Source: Pseudomonas bananamidigenes
Lineage (GTDB): Bacteria > Pseudomonadota > Gammaproteobacteria > Pseudomonadales > Pseudomonadaceae
DNA: 51,021 bases
Assembly: GCF_001679645.1 (NCBI RefSeq)
Contig: NZ_LRUN01000085.1
Span: 1 to 51,021, forward strand
Direction: 5' to 3'
Shown here one piece after another: positions 1 to 6,969 of the stretch. Under the pieces are notes generated by a model. That model had not been told where the DNA came from, ran no database searches, and was given only the letters and a program-made list of their open reading frames with translations. Each line of letters opens with the position of its first letter. The first letter of the stretch is position 1. The translations under genes were made by a program, and so were the position numbers.

Positions 1-253
1 TTTTTTTTCGCCAGGCTGTTGAACTCTAAGGAAAAGGCTTGTAAAGTGCGCCCCGCAGTCAGTCACCCACAGGGTCTCAGCTCACTGAGCTGAAATCCGA
101 AACAAGTTGCAAATCATTAACTTGAAAGCGATTTGGGGGTTGACAAAGGTGATCCAGGTTGTAGAATGGCGCGCCTCAGACACACGAACGCAGCGATGCG
201 AAAACGATGTCGAGAAGCTGCAAGTTTCACCGCAGTAACTTGAAATATGTAGT
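1..253. other. Upstream region of the tRNA cluster
   Basis: No coding region is supported. The first eight bases are a T-run that may be the tail of a terminator belonging to a gene outside the window. A small hairpin (TCAGCTC/GAGCTGA) lies near 76-93. The rest holds the tRNA promoter and the 5' leader of the tRNA precursor. Confidence 0.6.
140..167 (+). promoter_or_regulatory. Sigma-70 promoter of the tRNA cluster
   Basis: A -35 box TTGACA (140-145) and a -10 box TAGAAT (162-167) are separated by 16 bp. They are followed by a GC-rich discriminator (GGCGCGCC), typical of stable-RNA promoters under stringent (ppGpp/DksA) control. It lies about 85 bp ahead of the first tRNA and points at it. 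Confidence 0.8.
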
Positions 254-328
254 TCCGTGATAGCTCAGTCGGTAGAGCAAATGACTGTTAATCATTGGGT
301 CCCAGGTTCGAGTCCTGTCACGGAGCCA
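254..328 (+). tRNA. tRNA-Asn (GTT)
   Basis: A cloverleaf is visible: acceptor TCCGTGA/TCACGGA, D-arm GCTC/GAGC, anticodon loop CTGTTAA carrying GTT, T-loop TTCGAGT and an encoded 3' CCA. It is the first gene of the cluster behind the promoter at 140-167. The length is 75 nt with CCA, one base shorter than the E. coli form. Confidence 0.95.
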
Positions 329-337
329 ATTTCAAAT

Positions 338-414
338 CGGGGTATAGCGCAGTCCGGTAGCGCGCCTGCTTTGGGAGCAGGATGTCGGGAGTTCGAATCC
401 CCCTACCCCGACCA
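338..414 (+). tRNA. tRNA-Pro (TGG), copy 1
   Basis: This 77-nt cloverleaf starts CGGGGTA and ends with an encoded CCA. The anticodon loop TTTGGGA between CCTGC and GCAGG carries TGG, which reads CCN proline codons. It lies 9 nt after tRNA-Asn. Its whole sequence is repeated without change at 593-669. Confidence 0.95.
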
Positions 415-419
415 TTTTT

Positions 420-495
420 GGGTCGTTAGCTCAGTTGGTAGAGCAGTTGGCTTTTAACCAATTGGTCGTAGGTTCGAGTCCCACACGACCCACCA
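420..495 (+). tRNA. tRNA-Lys (TTT)
   Basis: This 76-nt cloverleaf has acceptor GGGTCGT/ACGACCC, anticodon loop CTTTTAA with anticodon TTT, T-loop TTCGAGT and an encoded CCA. It lies 5 nt after tRNA-Pro copy 1 and is probably part of the same transcript. Confidence 0.95.
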
Positions 496-557
496 TTTTT
501 GAAACCAGTTTGCGCTGGGATCGAATCTTAAGATCAGAGGCCAAAAGCGCTGATCGA

Positions 558-590
558 AGAAGGCGATCTTTGAAAGGTCGCCTTTTTTTT
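558..590 (+). terminator. Rho-independent terminator between tRNA-Lys and the second tRNA-Pro
   Basis: The AAGGCGA/TCGCCTT stem extends inward through GATCTT/AAAGGTC and is followed by eight T residues (583-590). It should end the Asn-Pro-Lys transcript before the second tRNA-Pro. That second copy therefore depends on read-through or its own promoter. Confidence 0.8.
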
Positions 591-592
591 AC

Positions 593-669
593 CGGGGTAT
601 AGCGCAGTCCGGTAGCGCGCCTGCTTTGGGAGCAGGATGTCGGGAGTTCGAATCCCCCTACCCCGACCA
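593..669 (+). tRNA. tRNA-Pro (TGG), copy 2
   Basis: Base for base identical to the copy at 338-414, including the encoded CCA. It begins 2 nt after the T-tract of the preceding terminator and has its own terminator. No clear -35/-10 pair is visible in the 97 nt between it and tRNA-Lys, so its transcription may rely on terminator read-through. Confidence 0.95.
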
Positions 670-672
670 TAT

Positions 673-710
673 AAAAAATCCCCGTATCGAAAGATACGGG
701 GATTTTTTTT
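673..710 (+). terminator. Terminator of the tRNA cluster
   Basis: A perfect 12-bp stem AATCCCCGTATC / GATACGGGGATT closes a GAAA tetraloop and is followed by eight T residues (703-710). The A-run before the stem would also let it work on the opposite strand. Confidence 0.9.
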
Positions 711-744
711 GCCTGCGGAAAATGCTTTTTCTTTCAGTGCTATC

Positions 745-798
745 GGACAAAACAAAGCCGCGCACGCCATCAAGGCATGCGCGGCTTTGTTTTGTCGG
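745..798. terminator. Bidirectional terminator after the EF-hand gene
   Basis: A long stem AACAAAGCCGCGCA / TGCGCGGCTTTGTT has T-tracts on both sides (ending TTTTGT in either direction). It sits just past the stop codon of the minus-strand EF-hand gene. It can stop that transcript and any read-through from the tRNA cluster. Confidence 0.85.
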
Positions 799-811
799 GA
801 AGGGCTGGACA

Positions 812-1219
812 TCAGGCGCCGTCGCGGTCTTTCAGGTGTTCGAACAAACCCTTGGGCATTTTCTTGCCATTGGCTTCGTAGTTGGCTTTGACGTTGTCGT
901 AGGCCTCTTGTTCGTCGATGAAACCGTCGTGGTTGGTGTCGATCTTGTCGAAGTCCGAGTGCGGCGCGACCTTCAGGAATTCGGCGCGGGAGACTTTGCC
1001 GTCGCCATCGGTATCGGTCCTGGCCATCGACGCATCGCCACATTTGCCTTCACCGCATTTGCCCTCCGGGGTTTTGACCGAGGTTTCGGCCGAAGCGACC
1101 ATGTAACCCTGAGCCAGCGGCTGCGCAGCGAACACAGAGCCGGACAGCATCAGGCCGCCAGCCATTACGGCACCGACCAGGCCAAGGGAGGTTTTGCCAA
1201 TTTTCGAAGTGCGGGTCAT
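812..1219 (-). CDS. Secreted EF-hand protein with twin EGKCG motifs
   Basis: The product has 135 aa. The start at 1219 is preferred because AAGGAG lies about 6 nt upstream of its ATG; an in-frame upstream start at 1240 lacks this spacing. Residues 1-32 form a signal peptide (TSKIGK, hydrophobic stretch, SVFAA), so export is expected. Two tandem EGKCG motifs (52-56 and 57-61) supply the only two cysteines, C55 and C60. Two canonical EF-hand loops follow, DTDGDGKVSRAE (69-80) and DTNHDGFIDEQE (94-105), with acidic residues at the calcium-binding positions. EGKCG repeats after a signal peptide are the mark of HvfA-type peptides, whose cysteines are turned into copper-binding oxazolone/thioamide groups by DUF692 enzymes. 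No DUF692 or DUF2063 partner is encoded nearby. Calcium binding is well supported; a metal-handling role for the cysteines is inference. Confidence 0.8.
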   Translation of the reverse strand: MTRTSKIGKTSLGLVGAVMAGGLMLSGSVFAAQPLAQGYMVASAETSVKTPEGKCGEGKCGDASMARTDTDGDGKVSRAEFLKVAPHSDFDKIDTNHDGFIDEQEAYDNVKANYEANGKKMPKGLFEHLKDRDGA

Positions 1220-1388
1220 TTCATTCTCCTTCGGTTGCACAGCGCAACCACACGTTAAGAGCGATCAGCCGGAGCAGGTGCGCCCGGGTGTGGCCATTAA
1301 GCGGTGGCGGTGTATCGCGTGTGTGTCGAGGAGAGGGGGCGTTTGTAAGCGAAGATAGGGAAAGCGGGGGGCAGATACAGTAGAAGAC

Positions 1389-1425
1389 AAAACGCCGTGG
1401 GGGCGAGCCCACCCCCACGGCGTTT
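1389..1425 (-). terminator. Terminator of ndh
   Basis: A long stem AAACGCCGTGGGGG / CCCCCACGGCGTTT with a short loop lies directly past the ndh stop codon. In the minus direction it ends in TTTTGTC. The symmetrical A/T flanks suggest it can act in both directions. Confidence 0.8.
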
Positions 1426-1428
1426 ACA

Positions 1429-2727
1429 TCAGTGCAGCTTCAGGCGTGGTTCGGTGCCGCGTCCGATCTTGCTGCCCAGCATCAGCATGGCGGTGCGGAA
1501 AGGGCCGTACAGCGCCATCTGGTGCATGCGGTACAGCGACACGTAAAACATCCGCGCCAGCCAGCCCTCGAGCATCACGGTGCCGGTCAGGTTACCCATC
1601 AAGTTACCCACTGCCGAAAAGCGTGACAGCGAAATCAGCGAGCCGTAGTCGGTGTATTTGTACTCCGGCAGGGTCTTGCCTTCGATCCGCAGCTTCAGCG
1701 ACCTGGCCAGCAACGATGCCTGCTGGTGTGCTGCCTGGGCCCGTGGTGGAACGTTGCGGTCCGAACCCGGTTGCGGGCAGGCTGCGCAGTCGCCGAACGC
1801 GAAGATGTTTTCGTCACGGGTGGTCTGCAACGTCGGCAGCACCTGCAGCTGATTGATACGGTTGGTTTCCAGGCCGTCGATGTCCTTGAGGAAACCCGGT
1901 GCGCGGATCCCGGCAGCCCAGACTTTCAGGCTGGCCTTGATCTCATTGCCGTCGGCAGTGATCAGGCTGTCGGCGGTGACCTGGCTGACCGACGCATTGG
2001 TCATCACATTGACCCCGAGTTTCTCCAGGGTCTTGTGTACCGGCCCGCTGATGCGCTCCGGCAGCGCTGGCAGCACCCGTGGCCCGGCTTCGATCAGGGT
2101 GATGTGCATGTTTTCCGGTTTGATGCGGTCCAGTCCGTAGGCCGCCAGCTCATGGGCCGCGTTGTGCAGTTCTGCCGCCAGTTCGACGCCGGTCGCGCCG
2201 GCGCCAACGATGGCCACGCTGATCTGCTGCACCGCATCGGTCTGCCCGGCGTGTGCCCGCAGATAGTGATTGAGCAGTTGCTGGTGGAAACGCTCGGCCT
2301 GTTTGCGGGTGTCGAGGAACAGGCAGTGCTGTGCTGCGCCCAAGGTGCCGAAATCGTTGGTGGTGCTGCCGACGGCGATCACCAGCGTGTCGTAGGGCAC
2401 CTCTCGCGCCGGGACCAGTTCGATGCCGTTTTCATCGTAGGTGGCAGCGAGCTGAATTTTCTTTTGCTCACGATCGAGCCCGCTCATGCGTCCAAGCTGG
2501 AACTCGAAGTGGTTCCATTTGGCCTGGGCAACATAGTTGAGTTCGTCTTCGGAAGAGTTCAGCGATCCGGCGGCCACTTCGTGCAACAGCGGTTTCCAGA
2601 TGTGCGTCAGGTTCGCGTCGACCAGCATGATGCTGGCAGTGCCGCGCTTGCCCAGAGTCTTACCCAGACGGGTAGCCAGCTCCAGACCGCCGGCGCCGCC
2701 GCCGACAATGACAATACGATGGGACAT
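1429..2727 (-). CDS. ndh: Type II NADH dehydrogenase (NDH-2)
   Basis: A 432-aa non-proton-pumping NADH:quinone oxidoreductase that passes electrons from NADH to ubiquinone at the inner face of the membrane. An N-terminal FAD-binding Rossmann motif RIVIVGGGAGGLE (4-16) is followed by the family stretch THIWKPLLHEVAAGS. A second dinucleotide motif, IVGAGATGVELAAEL, binds NADH, and the FAD-contacting FAFGDCAACP follows. The C-terminal amphipathic region (MLEGWLARMFYVSLYRMHQMAL) probably anchors it to the membrane. I chose the ATG at 2727; a TTG five codons upstream is also possible, and the ribosome binding site is weak for both. Followed on the same strand by its own terminator. High confidence. 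Confidence 0.95.
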   Translation of the reverse strand: MSHRIVIVGGGAGGLELATRLGKTLGKRGTASIMLVDANLTHIWKPLLHEVAAGSLNSSEDELNYVAQAKWNHFEFQLGRMSGLDREQKKIQLAATYDENGIELVPAREVPYDTLVIAVGSTTNDFGTLGAAQHCLFLDTRKQAERFHQQLLNHYLRAHAGQTDAVQQISVAIVGAGATGVELAAELHNAAHELAAYGLDRIKPENMHITLIEAGPRVLPALPERISGPVHKTLEKLGVNVMTNASVSQVTADSLITADGNEIKASLKVWAAGIRAPGFLKDIDGLETNRINQLQVLPTLQTTRDENIFAFGDCAACPQPGSDRNVPPRAQAAHQQASLLARSLKLRIEGKTLPEYKYTDYGSLISLSRFSAVGNLMGNLTGTVMLEGWLARMFYVSLYRMHQMALYGPFRTAMLMLGSKIGRGTEPRLKLH

Positions 2728-2793
2728 GGGAATAGCTCGCAAGGTTTTTAAAGGAAATCGTTGTCGTCGTAACCCAAGCGAGCGCGATGCAGC

Positions 2794-2967
2794 TCATAGC
2801 GTCAGGTAACTGATAAATCGGCTCAGCAGGCCCAGACCGATGGTCGCTGCCAGTACCACCACCAGGAGCATCCACGGCCGGAATGGCCGGCGCTCGACAC
2901 GGTGCTGGGACAACTGCAGGTACTCTTCGACATGCTTCTGGTCTTCGGGGTTCAGGCGGCTGGTCAT
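2794..2967 (-). CDS. DUF3094 small membrane protein
   Basis: A 57-aa protein starting MTSRLNPEDQ, with GAGG 5-8 nt before the ATG at 2967. The first 28 residues are polar (NPEDQKHVEEYLQLSQ). A hydrophobic helix at about 32-54 (WMLLVVVLAATIGLGLL) is a single membrane span, so a cytoplasmic N-terminus is likely. It matches what I know as the DUF3094 family, which lies beside ndh in pseudomonads. The gap to ndh is 66 nt, so the two are probably co-transcribed and an accessory role near the respiratory chain is possible. The function is unknown. Confidence 0.85.
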   Translation of the reverse strand: MTSRLNPEDQKHVEEYLQLSQHRVERRPFRPWMLLVVVLAATIGLGLLSRFISYLTL

Positions 2968-3018
2968 AAAGGCCTCGTCAGGTAGACGTTGCTGAAGGTG
3001 AACAAGCTACAGCGGTTT

Positions 3019-3546
3019 TCAACCGGGATTGAATGCAGCATAGCCACTGTCCGGTACCGGTTCGACAGACACCCTGTCCTCGAGGCGAATGATCCCGCGT
3101 TGTAACACCCGCGCGGTGATTCCGCCATGCCCGCGCACCGCCTGGAATGTTCCGGGGCCGAGGTTGTTCTGCAGGCGCGCGCACGGCTGACACCAGCCCG
3201 TGGTTTCGAAAATCGCCTGACCAATGCGAAAACGTCGCCCCTTGAGGCTGAAAAGATTGATTCCGCTGATGACGAGATTGCGCCGCAGTTCTTCAGGTGT
3301 GACCGGTTGTTCTGCCGAACGGCCCATCAGGGCGCTGATGACGGCCAGATGTTCCCACTGAATCAGCGTCACCTGCCGCGCATTGCGCACCCCGGGCCGG
3401 GCATGATCGCCGGTAAGACCGGCTTCAAGCCGCGCTTCGACCGCATCGAGCACAACCATCGGTCCCCTGGATTCGGGGCGCACGCCAATCCAGCAGACGC
3501 GTCCGGTCTGCGGGACATCGGCAATCAATTGCTGAAGCGGCGTCAC
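3019..3546 (-). CDS. MOSC domain-containing protein
   Basis: A 175-aa protein of the MOSC family, named for the molybdenum-cofactor sulfurase C-terminal domain. Visible are the RGPMVVLDAVEARLEAGLTGDHA entry region, RNLVISGINL, the short RFRIGQ strand and the GWCQPC motif, whose cysteine is the conserved MOSC sulfur/metal ligand candidate. It begins with GTG, and its start overlaps the stop of the upstream DUF1780 gene by 4 nt (GTGA), indicating translational coupling. The family is linked to sulfur transfer and to reduction of N-hydroxylated compounds. The substrate here cannot be told from sequence. Confidence 0.85.
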   Translation of the reverse strand: MTPLQQLIADVPQTGRVCWIGVRPESRGPMVVLDAVEARLEAGLTGDHARPGVRNARQVTLIQWEHLAVISALMGRSAEQPVTPEELRRNLVISGINLFSLKGRRFRIGQAIFETTGWCQPCARLQNNLGPGTFQAVRGHGGITARVLQRGIIRLEDRVSVEPVPDSGYAAFNPG

Positions 3547-4169
3547 AGACTGATCCCGACATCGAACAGAATGCTGCGGCCCAGGTTGCTGCGCAGGAAA
3601 TCCGGTGCATCTGGATGGGCGAACAGCACCCGGGCGAACGTCGGTCCGACCAGTGACAACGAGCGCCAGCCCTGACGAAGGTATTCGGTGGGCGGCGGAA
3701 AGTGGCTGTTGAGGTCGAGCACTTCGCGTTTGAGGCTGGCGAAGGCGATGATGTCCAGTTCCCCCAGGTCCATGCCGCGTTCCTTGTAGTTATGCGCCTT
3801 CTTGCGCAACGTCGGTGCCAGCCGCAACAGGAACTCGTTGGCAGGGATCCGCCGTGGCTTGGCTTCACGGCGCACCAGTTGGCTCAGGGAAAAGGCGCTA
3901 CGCCGACGTTGCAGTTCATCACGCCATTCATCGTTGAGGCGGCGCCCTTCGTCGAGAACGAAGAACACCTCGAAATTGGCATCGCGAAACAACACGTCCG
4001 GCGGCTCGCCGGCGGGGGCGAATTCGTCGGCCCGATAGGGAATATTCAGGCCTTGCAACAGGCGCTGGCAGACCCAACGCTCACGCTCCCATTTGCGGGC
4101 ATTGGACAGGAAAGCGTTGGCCTGCTCGGCCGCGATGGTCAGCAGGCGTAAATAATCCGAATCATCCAT
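3543..4169 (-). CDS. DUF1780 family protein
   Basis: A 208-aa soluble protein without signal peptide or membrane segment. The start MDDSDYLRLL at 4169 was chosen because upstream in-frame residues are proline-rich and unlike the family. Features include a charged KWERERWVCQRLLQGL helix, PPDVLFRDANFEVFFVLDEGRR, which resembles an acidic core strand of nuclease-like folds, and basic stretches RREAKPRR and RKKAHNYKER. I recognise it as DUF1780, a family largely restricted to pseudomonads. The nuclease-like reading rests only on the D-x(5)-FEV-x-F pattern. It is translationally coupled to the MOSC gene downstream. Confidence 0.8.
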   Translation of the reverse strand: MDDSDYLRLLTIAAEQANAFLSNARKWERERWVCQRLLQGLNIPYRADEFAPAGEPPDVLFRDANFEVFFVLDEGRRLNDEWRDELQRRRSAFSLSQLVRREAKPRRIPANEFLLRLAPTLRKKAHNYKERGMDLGELDIIAFASLKREVLDLNSHFPPPTEYLRQGWRSLSLVGPTFARVLFAHPDAPDFLRSNLGRSILFDVGISL

Positions 4170-4302
4170 AGGCCCAAGCTTAGCGTTCAATTGCGACAAG
4201 CAGAAAGCTTTGCATCGGCTGTTTCCCCCGGGCGGCGGTGTAGACTTCGGCACAGGAGCGCCAATCAAGGGAGTCTGCGGTGCGAATGAAGGTGATGGGA
4301 TC

Positions 4303-4992
4303 ATGATCGGTGCAGAACTGCTGTCTTCGACGAGTCTGACCCTCGGCTGGCTGATTTATCTGCCGGTGCTGCTCTGGGCGATCTGCCGCGCTCCATGGGT
4401 CGAATTGTTCAGTGACAGCCGCCGTCAGCACTTGCTGTTCGGCACCGTGTTCGCGCTTTTTCTGCTGTGGATGGTGCGCAGGGATTTCGACACCGGTGTC
4501 TCCTATCACTTCATCGGCATGACCGCAGTGACGCTGTTGCTCGACTGGCCGCTGGCGATAGTGGGCGGGCTGGTCGCACAGATCGGACTGGTTCTGCTGG
4601 GGCGCCAGGATCTTGTGGCGGTCGGGGTCAACGGTGCGTTGCTGATCCTGCTGCCGGTGCTGATCACCGAAGGCGTGGCGATCCTGGTCGAGCGGGCGCA
4701 ACCGCGCAATCCGTTTGTGTATATCTTCTGCTCGGGTTTCTTCGCAGCGGCCTTGTCGGCGCTGGCGTGTCTGGTGCTGAGCCTGACCCTGCTCTGGTAC
4801 GACGGCCTCTTTGCCATGCCGGAGTGGCTGGAAGACTTCATCGGATACCTGTGGCTGCTGATTTTTCCGGAGGCGTTCATCAACGGCATGGTCATCAGCG
4901 CTCTGGTGGTGTTCAGTCCTGAATGGCTGGAGACCTTCAACCGTACCCGCTACCTTTCGGCGCCCTGGAAGGATGACGATCCCAAGTCTTGA
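4303..4992 (+). CDS. CbiM/ECF-type membrane permease-like protein
   Basis: A 229-aa polytopic inner-membrane protein with about six or seven hydrophobic segments (LGWLIYLPVLLWAI, HLLFGTVFALFLLWMV, TAVTLLLDWPLAIVGGLVAQIGLVLLG, LLILLPVLITEGVAIL, the 145-165 segment and FINGMVISALVVF). The FIGMTAVTLLLDWPLAI and PEAFINGM stretches suit energy-coupling-factor permeases of the CbiM class, which capture cobalt, nickel or related substrates. No ATPase or CbiQ-like partner is in the window, so the substrate is unknown and the protein may work alone. The ATG at 4303 follows a GAAGGTGATGGG site. It diverges from the DUF1780 gene. Confidence 0.7.
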   Translation: MIGAELLSSTSLTLGWLIYLPVLLWAICRAPWVELFSDSRRQHLLFGTVFALFLLWMVRRDFDTGVSYHFIGMTAVTLLLDWPLAIVGGLVAQIGLVLLGRQDLVAVGVNGALLILLPVLITEGVAILVERAQPRNPFVYIFCSGFFAAALSALACLVLSLTLLWYDGLFAMPEWLEDFIGYLWLLIFPEAFINGMVISALVVFSPEWLETFNRTRYLSAPWKDDDPKS

Positions 4993-5057
4993 CCCACATC
5001 AAATCCATACCGCGCGCGGCATTTCATGCTCGGCCAAACCTCTTCAGGAGCAGCGGC

Positions 5058-5273
5058 ATGAGTGTTTACGAGTGGGCGAGGCAGGAAACCCGGCAGAGTC
5101 TGCAAATGGCGCAGGAGGTCGGGTTCGATCCGGGATTGAGCCTGCGGGCCTTGCTCAGTGCGGTGGTGCAACAGAGCAAGGCGGTGCGCAACGCCGAGGA
5201 CCTGGCCGACGAGTTGCGCTTTCTGGCAGAAAACCTCGACGACGATCAGGACTACGGCTTCATGCGGCCCTGA
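5058..5273 (+). CDS. Small conserved protein of unknown function
   Basis: A 71-aa acidic, mostly helical protein starting MSVYEWARQETRQSLQ. An AGGAG site lies 8 nt before the ATG at 5058, which settles the start. It has no signal peptide and no cysteine. Its last base is 5 nt from the stop of convergent yacG. From memory, pseudomonads keep a gene of this kind next to yacG-coaE-pilD. I cannot assign a function; the length and the AEDLADELRFLAENLDDD helix suggest a small helical-bundle protein. Confidence 0.75.
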   Translation: MSVYEWARQETRQSLQMAQEVGFDPGLSLRALLSAVVQQSKAVRNAEDLADELRFLAENLDDDQDYGFMRP

Positions 5274-5278
5274 CCCGA

Positions 5279-5479
5279 TCAGTGACGTGGGTCGAAGTCG
5301 CCGGAAAACAATTCGTCCTCGGCATCCGGGGCGACCGGAATCTTGTGTTCTTCCGACGCCCAGGCGCCGAGGTCGATCAGTTTGCAGCGGTCCGAGCAGA
5401 ACGGCCGGTATTTGTTCTCGGGGGTGAATTCCACCGGGGCGCCACAGGTCGGGCAATTAACGGTTGGGGTCTGGCTCAT
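5279..5479 (-). CDS. yacG: DNA gyrase inhibitor YacG
   Basis: A 66-aa zinc-ribbon protein. CPTC near the N-terminus and CSDRC some 15 residues later (C-x2-C ... C-x3-C) form the zinc site of the YacG family, and the tail is acidic. In E. coli YacG binds GyrB and blocks DNA binding by gyrase. The start MSQTPTVNCP at 5479 is supported by GGAGG 6-10 nt upstream and by a 4-nt overlap with the coaE stop (ATGA). The gene is last in the pilB-pilC-pilD-coaE-yacG run. Confidence 0.9.
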   Translation of the reverse strand: MSQTPTVNCPTCGAPVEFTPENKYRPFCSDRCKLIDLGAWASEEHKIPVAPDAEDELFSGDFDPRH

Positions 5480-6099
5480 GATCGGCCTCCGGATAAAGTC
5501 AGGTAAAAGTGATGCAGGCGCTCGACCTCGCTGTGCAGCCACGCAAGGTCACGGTCGTTGACCACTACATCGTCGGCGCGGCTGACGCGGTCTTCGCGGC
5601 TGGACTGGGCCTTCAGGATCGCGTGGACCTGCTCTTCGCTGGTCCGGTCACGCTGCAGGGTGCGTTCGATCTGCAATTGTTGTGGCGCATCGATCACCAG
5701 GATCCGCTGGGTCATCGCGTACTGTCCGGATTCGATCAACAACGGTGAAACCAGAATGGCGTAAGGCGATTTTGCCAGCGCCAGGTGATGGGCGATTTCC
5801 TCGGCAATCAGCGGATGCAGCAGGGCTTCGAGCCAGCGGCGTTGTTCCGGCACTTCGAAGATCAGCTTGCGCAACGCTGCGCGATCGAGCGTGCCGTCGG
5901 CCTGCAATACATCGGGGCCGAAGTGTTCGGCAATCTTCGCCAGCGCCGGGCGACCCGGCTCGACCACCCAGCGCGCCGCATGATCGGCATCCACGACATG
6001 AATGCCGAGATCGATGAAATGCTGGGCGGCCGCGCTTTTACCGCTGCCGATGCCGCCGGTCAGGCCAAGAATCCAGGGTTTTTCCACAGGGGTATTCAT
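5476..6099 (-). CDS. coaE: Dephospho-CoA kinase
   Basis: A 207-aa enzyme of the last CoA-biosynthesis step, which phosphorylates the 3'-hydroxyl of dephospho-CoA with ATP. The P-loop GLTGGIGSGKS (12-22) is followed by the DADHAARWVV substrate region. The LVSPLLIESG and IVIDAPQQLQIERTLQRD motifs and the lid arginines (QSSREDRVSRADDVV) complete the family pattern. Length is normal. It overlaps pilD upstream by 4 nt and yacG downstream by 4 nt, so all three should be translated together although coaE is essential housekeeping and pilD is a pilus gene. Confidence 0.95.
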   Translation of the reverse strand: MNTPVEKPWILGLTGGIGSGKSAAAQHFIDLGIHVVDADHAARWVVEPGRPALAKIAEHFGPDVLQADGTLDRAALRKLIFEVPEQRRWLEALLHPLIAEEIAHHLALAKSPYAILVSPLLIESGQYAMTQRILVIDAPQQLQIERTLQRDRTSEEQVHAILKAQSSREDRVSRADDVVVNDRDLAWLHSEVERLHHFYLTLSGGRS

Positions 6100-6968
6100 T
6101 TCAAACCGACAAACTGCCAATAGAAGTCGGTTATTTGACCACCCCAGAGCAAGGCAATCCAGCCGGCAATGGCCAGATACGGGCCGAAAGGAATCGGCGT
6201 CGAGGTATTGCGGTCGCGCAACTTGAGCAGAATCACTCCCAGAATCGCGCCCACCAGCGAGGACAGCAGGATGGTCAGCGGCAGAATCTGCCAGCCACCC
6301 CAGGCTCCCAGAAGTGCCAGCAACTTGAAATCGCCGTGACCGATGCCGTCCCTGCCGGTGAGCAGCTTGAACAGCCAGAACACCGACCATAGCGTCATGT
6401 AGCCGGCCACCGCTCCCCACAACGCATCGTGCAGCGAGACGAACAACCCGAAGCTGTTGATGATCAAGCCCAGCCACAGCAACGGCAGCACCAGCACGTC
6501 GGGTAACAGTTGATGCTCGGTATCGATCAGGCTCATCGCCAGCAAGCCCCACGTCAACGCGATCAACAGGCATGCCGGCCAGCCGAAGCCCAGATGCCAG
6601 GCAATGAACGCCGAGAGCAGGCCGCAGACCAGCTCGGTCAAGGGATAACGCTTGCTGATCGGCGCCGCGCATGACGAGCAGCGACCGCGTAACAGCAGGT
6701 AGCTGAGCAGCGGAATGTTTTCCCGGGCACGAATGCGGTGGGCGCAGTGGGGGCACTGCGAATGCGGCAACATCAGGTTGTACACCGGCAGCGGCGTTTC
6801 CACGGGCAATCCGAGCACGTCATGGGCCTGCTGGCGCCAATCGCGCTCGAGCATTTTCGGCAGGCGCCAGACCACCACATTGAGGAAGCTGCCGACCACC
6901 AGCCCGAGTATCAGAGCGGTGAAGACAAAGGCCAGCGGATAGAGCGCGAAGAGTTCGTCGATGGGCAT
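6096..6968 (-). CDS. pilD: Type IV prepilin peptidase / N-methyltransferase PilD
   Basis: A 290-aa bifunctional inner-membrane enzyme that cuts the short prepilin leader after Gly and methylates the new N-terminus. The N-terminal part has a transmembrane helix, LVVGSFLNVVVWRLP and a zinc-type tetracysteine module (CPHC ... CSSC). The C-terminal part is a multi-span aspartic protease with the two expected acidic motifs, SLIDTEHQLLPD and GHGDFKLLALLG (GxGD-type). The start MPIDELF at 6968 lies 1 nt from the pilC stop. It should also serve type II secretion pseudopilins if the genome has them. Confidence 0.95.
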   Translation of the reverse strand: MPIDELFALYPLAFVFTALILGLVVGSFLNVVVWRLPKMLERDWRQQAHDVLGLPVETPLPVYNLMLPHSQCPHCAHRIRARENIPLLSYLLLRGRCSSCAAPISKRYPLTELVCGLLSAFIAWHLGFGWPACLLIALTWGLLAMSLIDTEHQLLPDVLVLPLLWLGLIINSFGLFVSLHDALWGAVAGYMTLWSVFWLFKLLTGRDGIGHGDFKLLALLGAWGGWQILPLTILLSSLVGAILGVILLKLRDRNTSTPIPFGPYLAIAGWIALLWGGQITDFYWQFVGLK

Positions 6969-6969
6969 G

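Noticed and set aside
254..669. tRNA cluster as a possible genomic-island attachment site
   Set aside because: No integrase, no direct repeat of a tRNA 3' end away from the duplicated tRNA-Pro, and the flanking genes are core genes.
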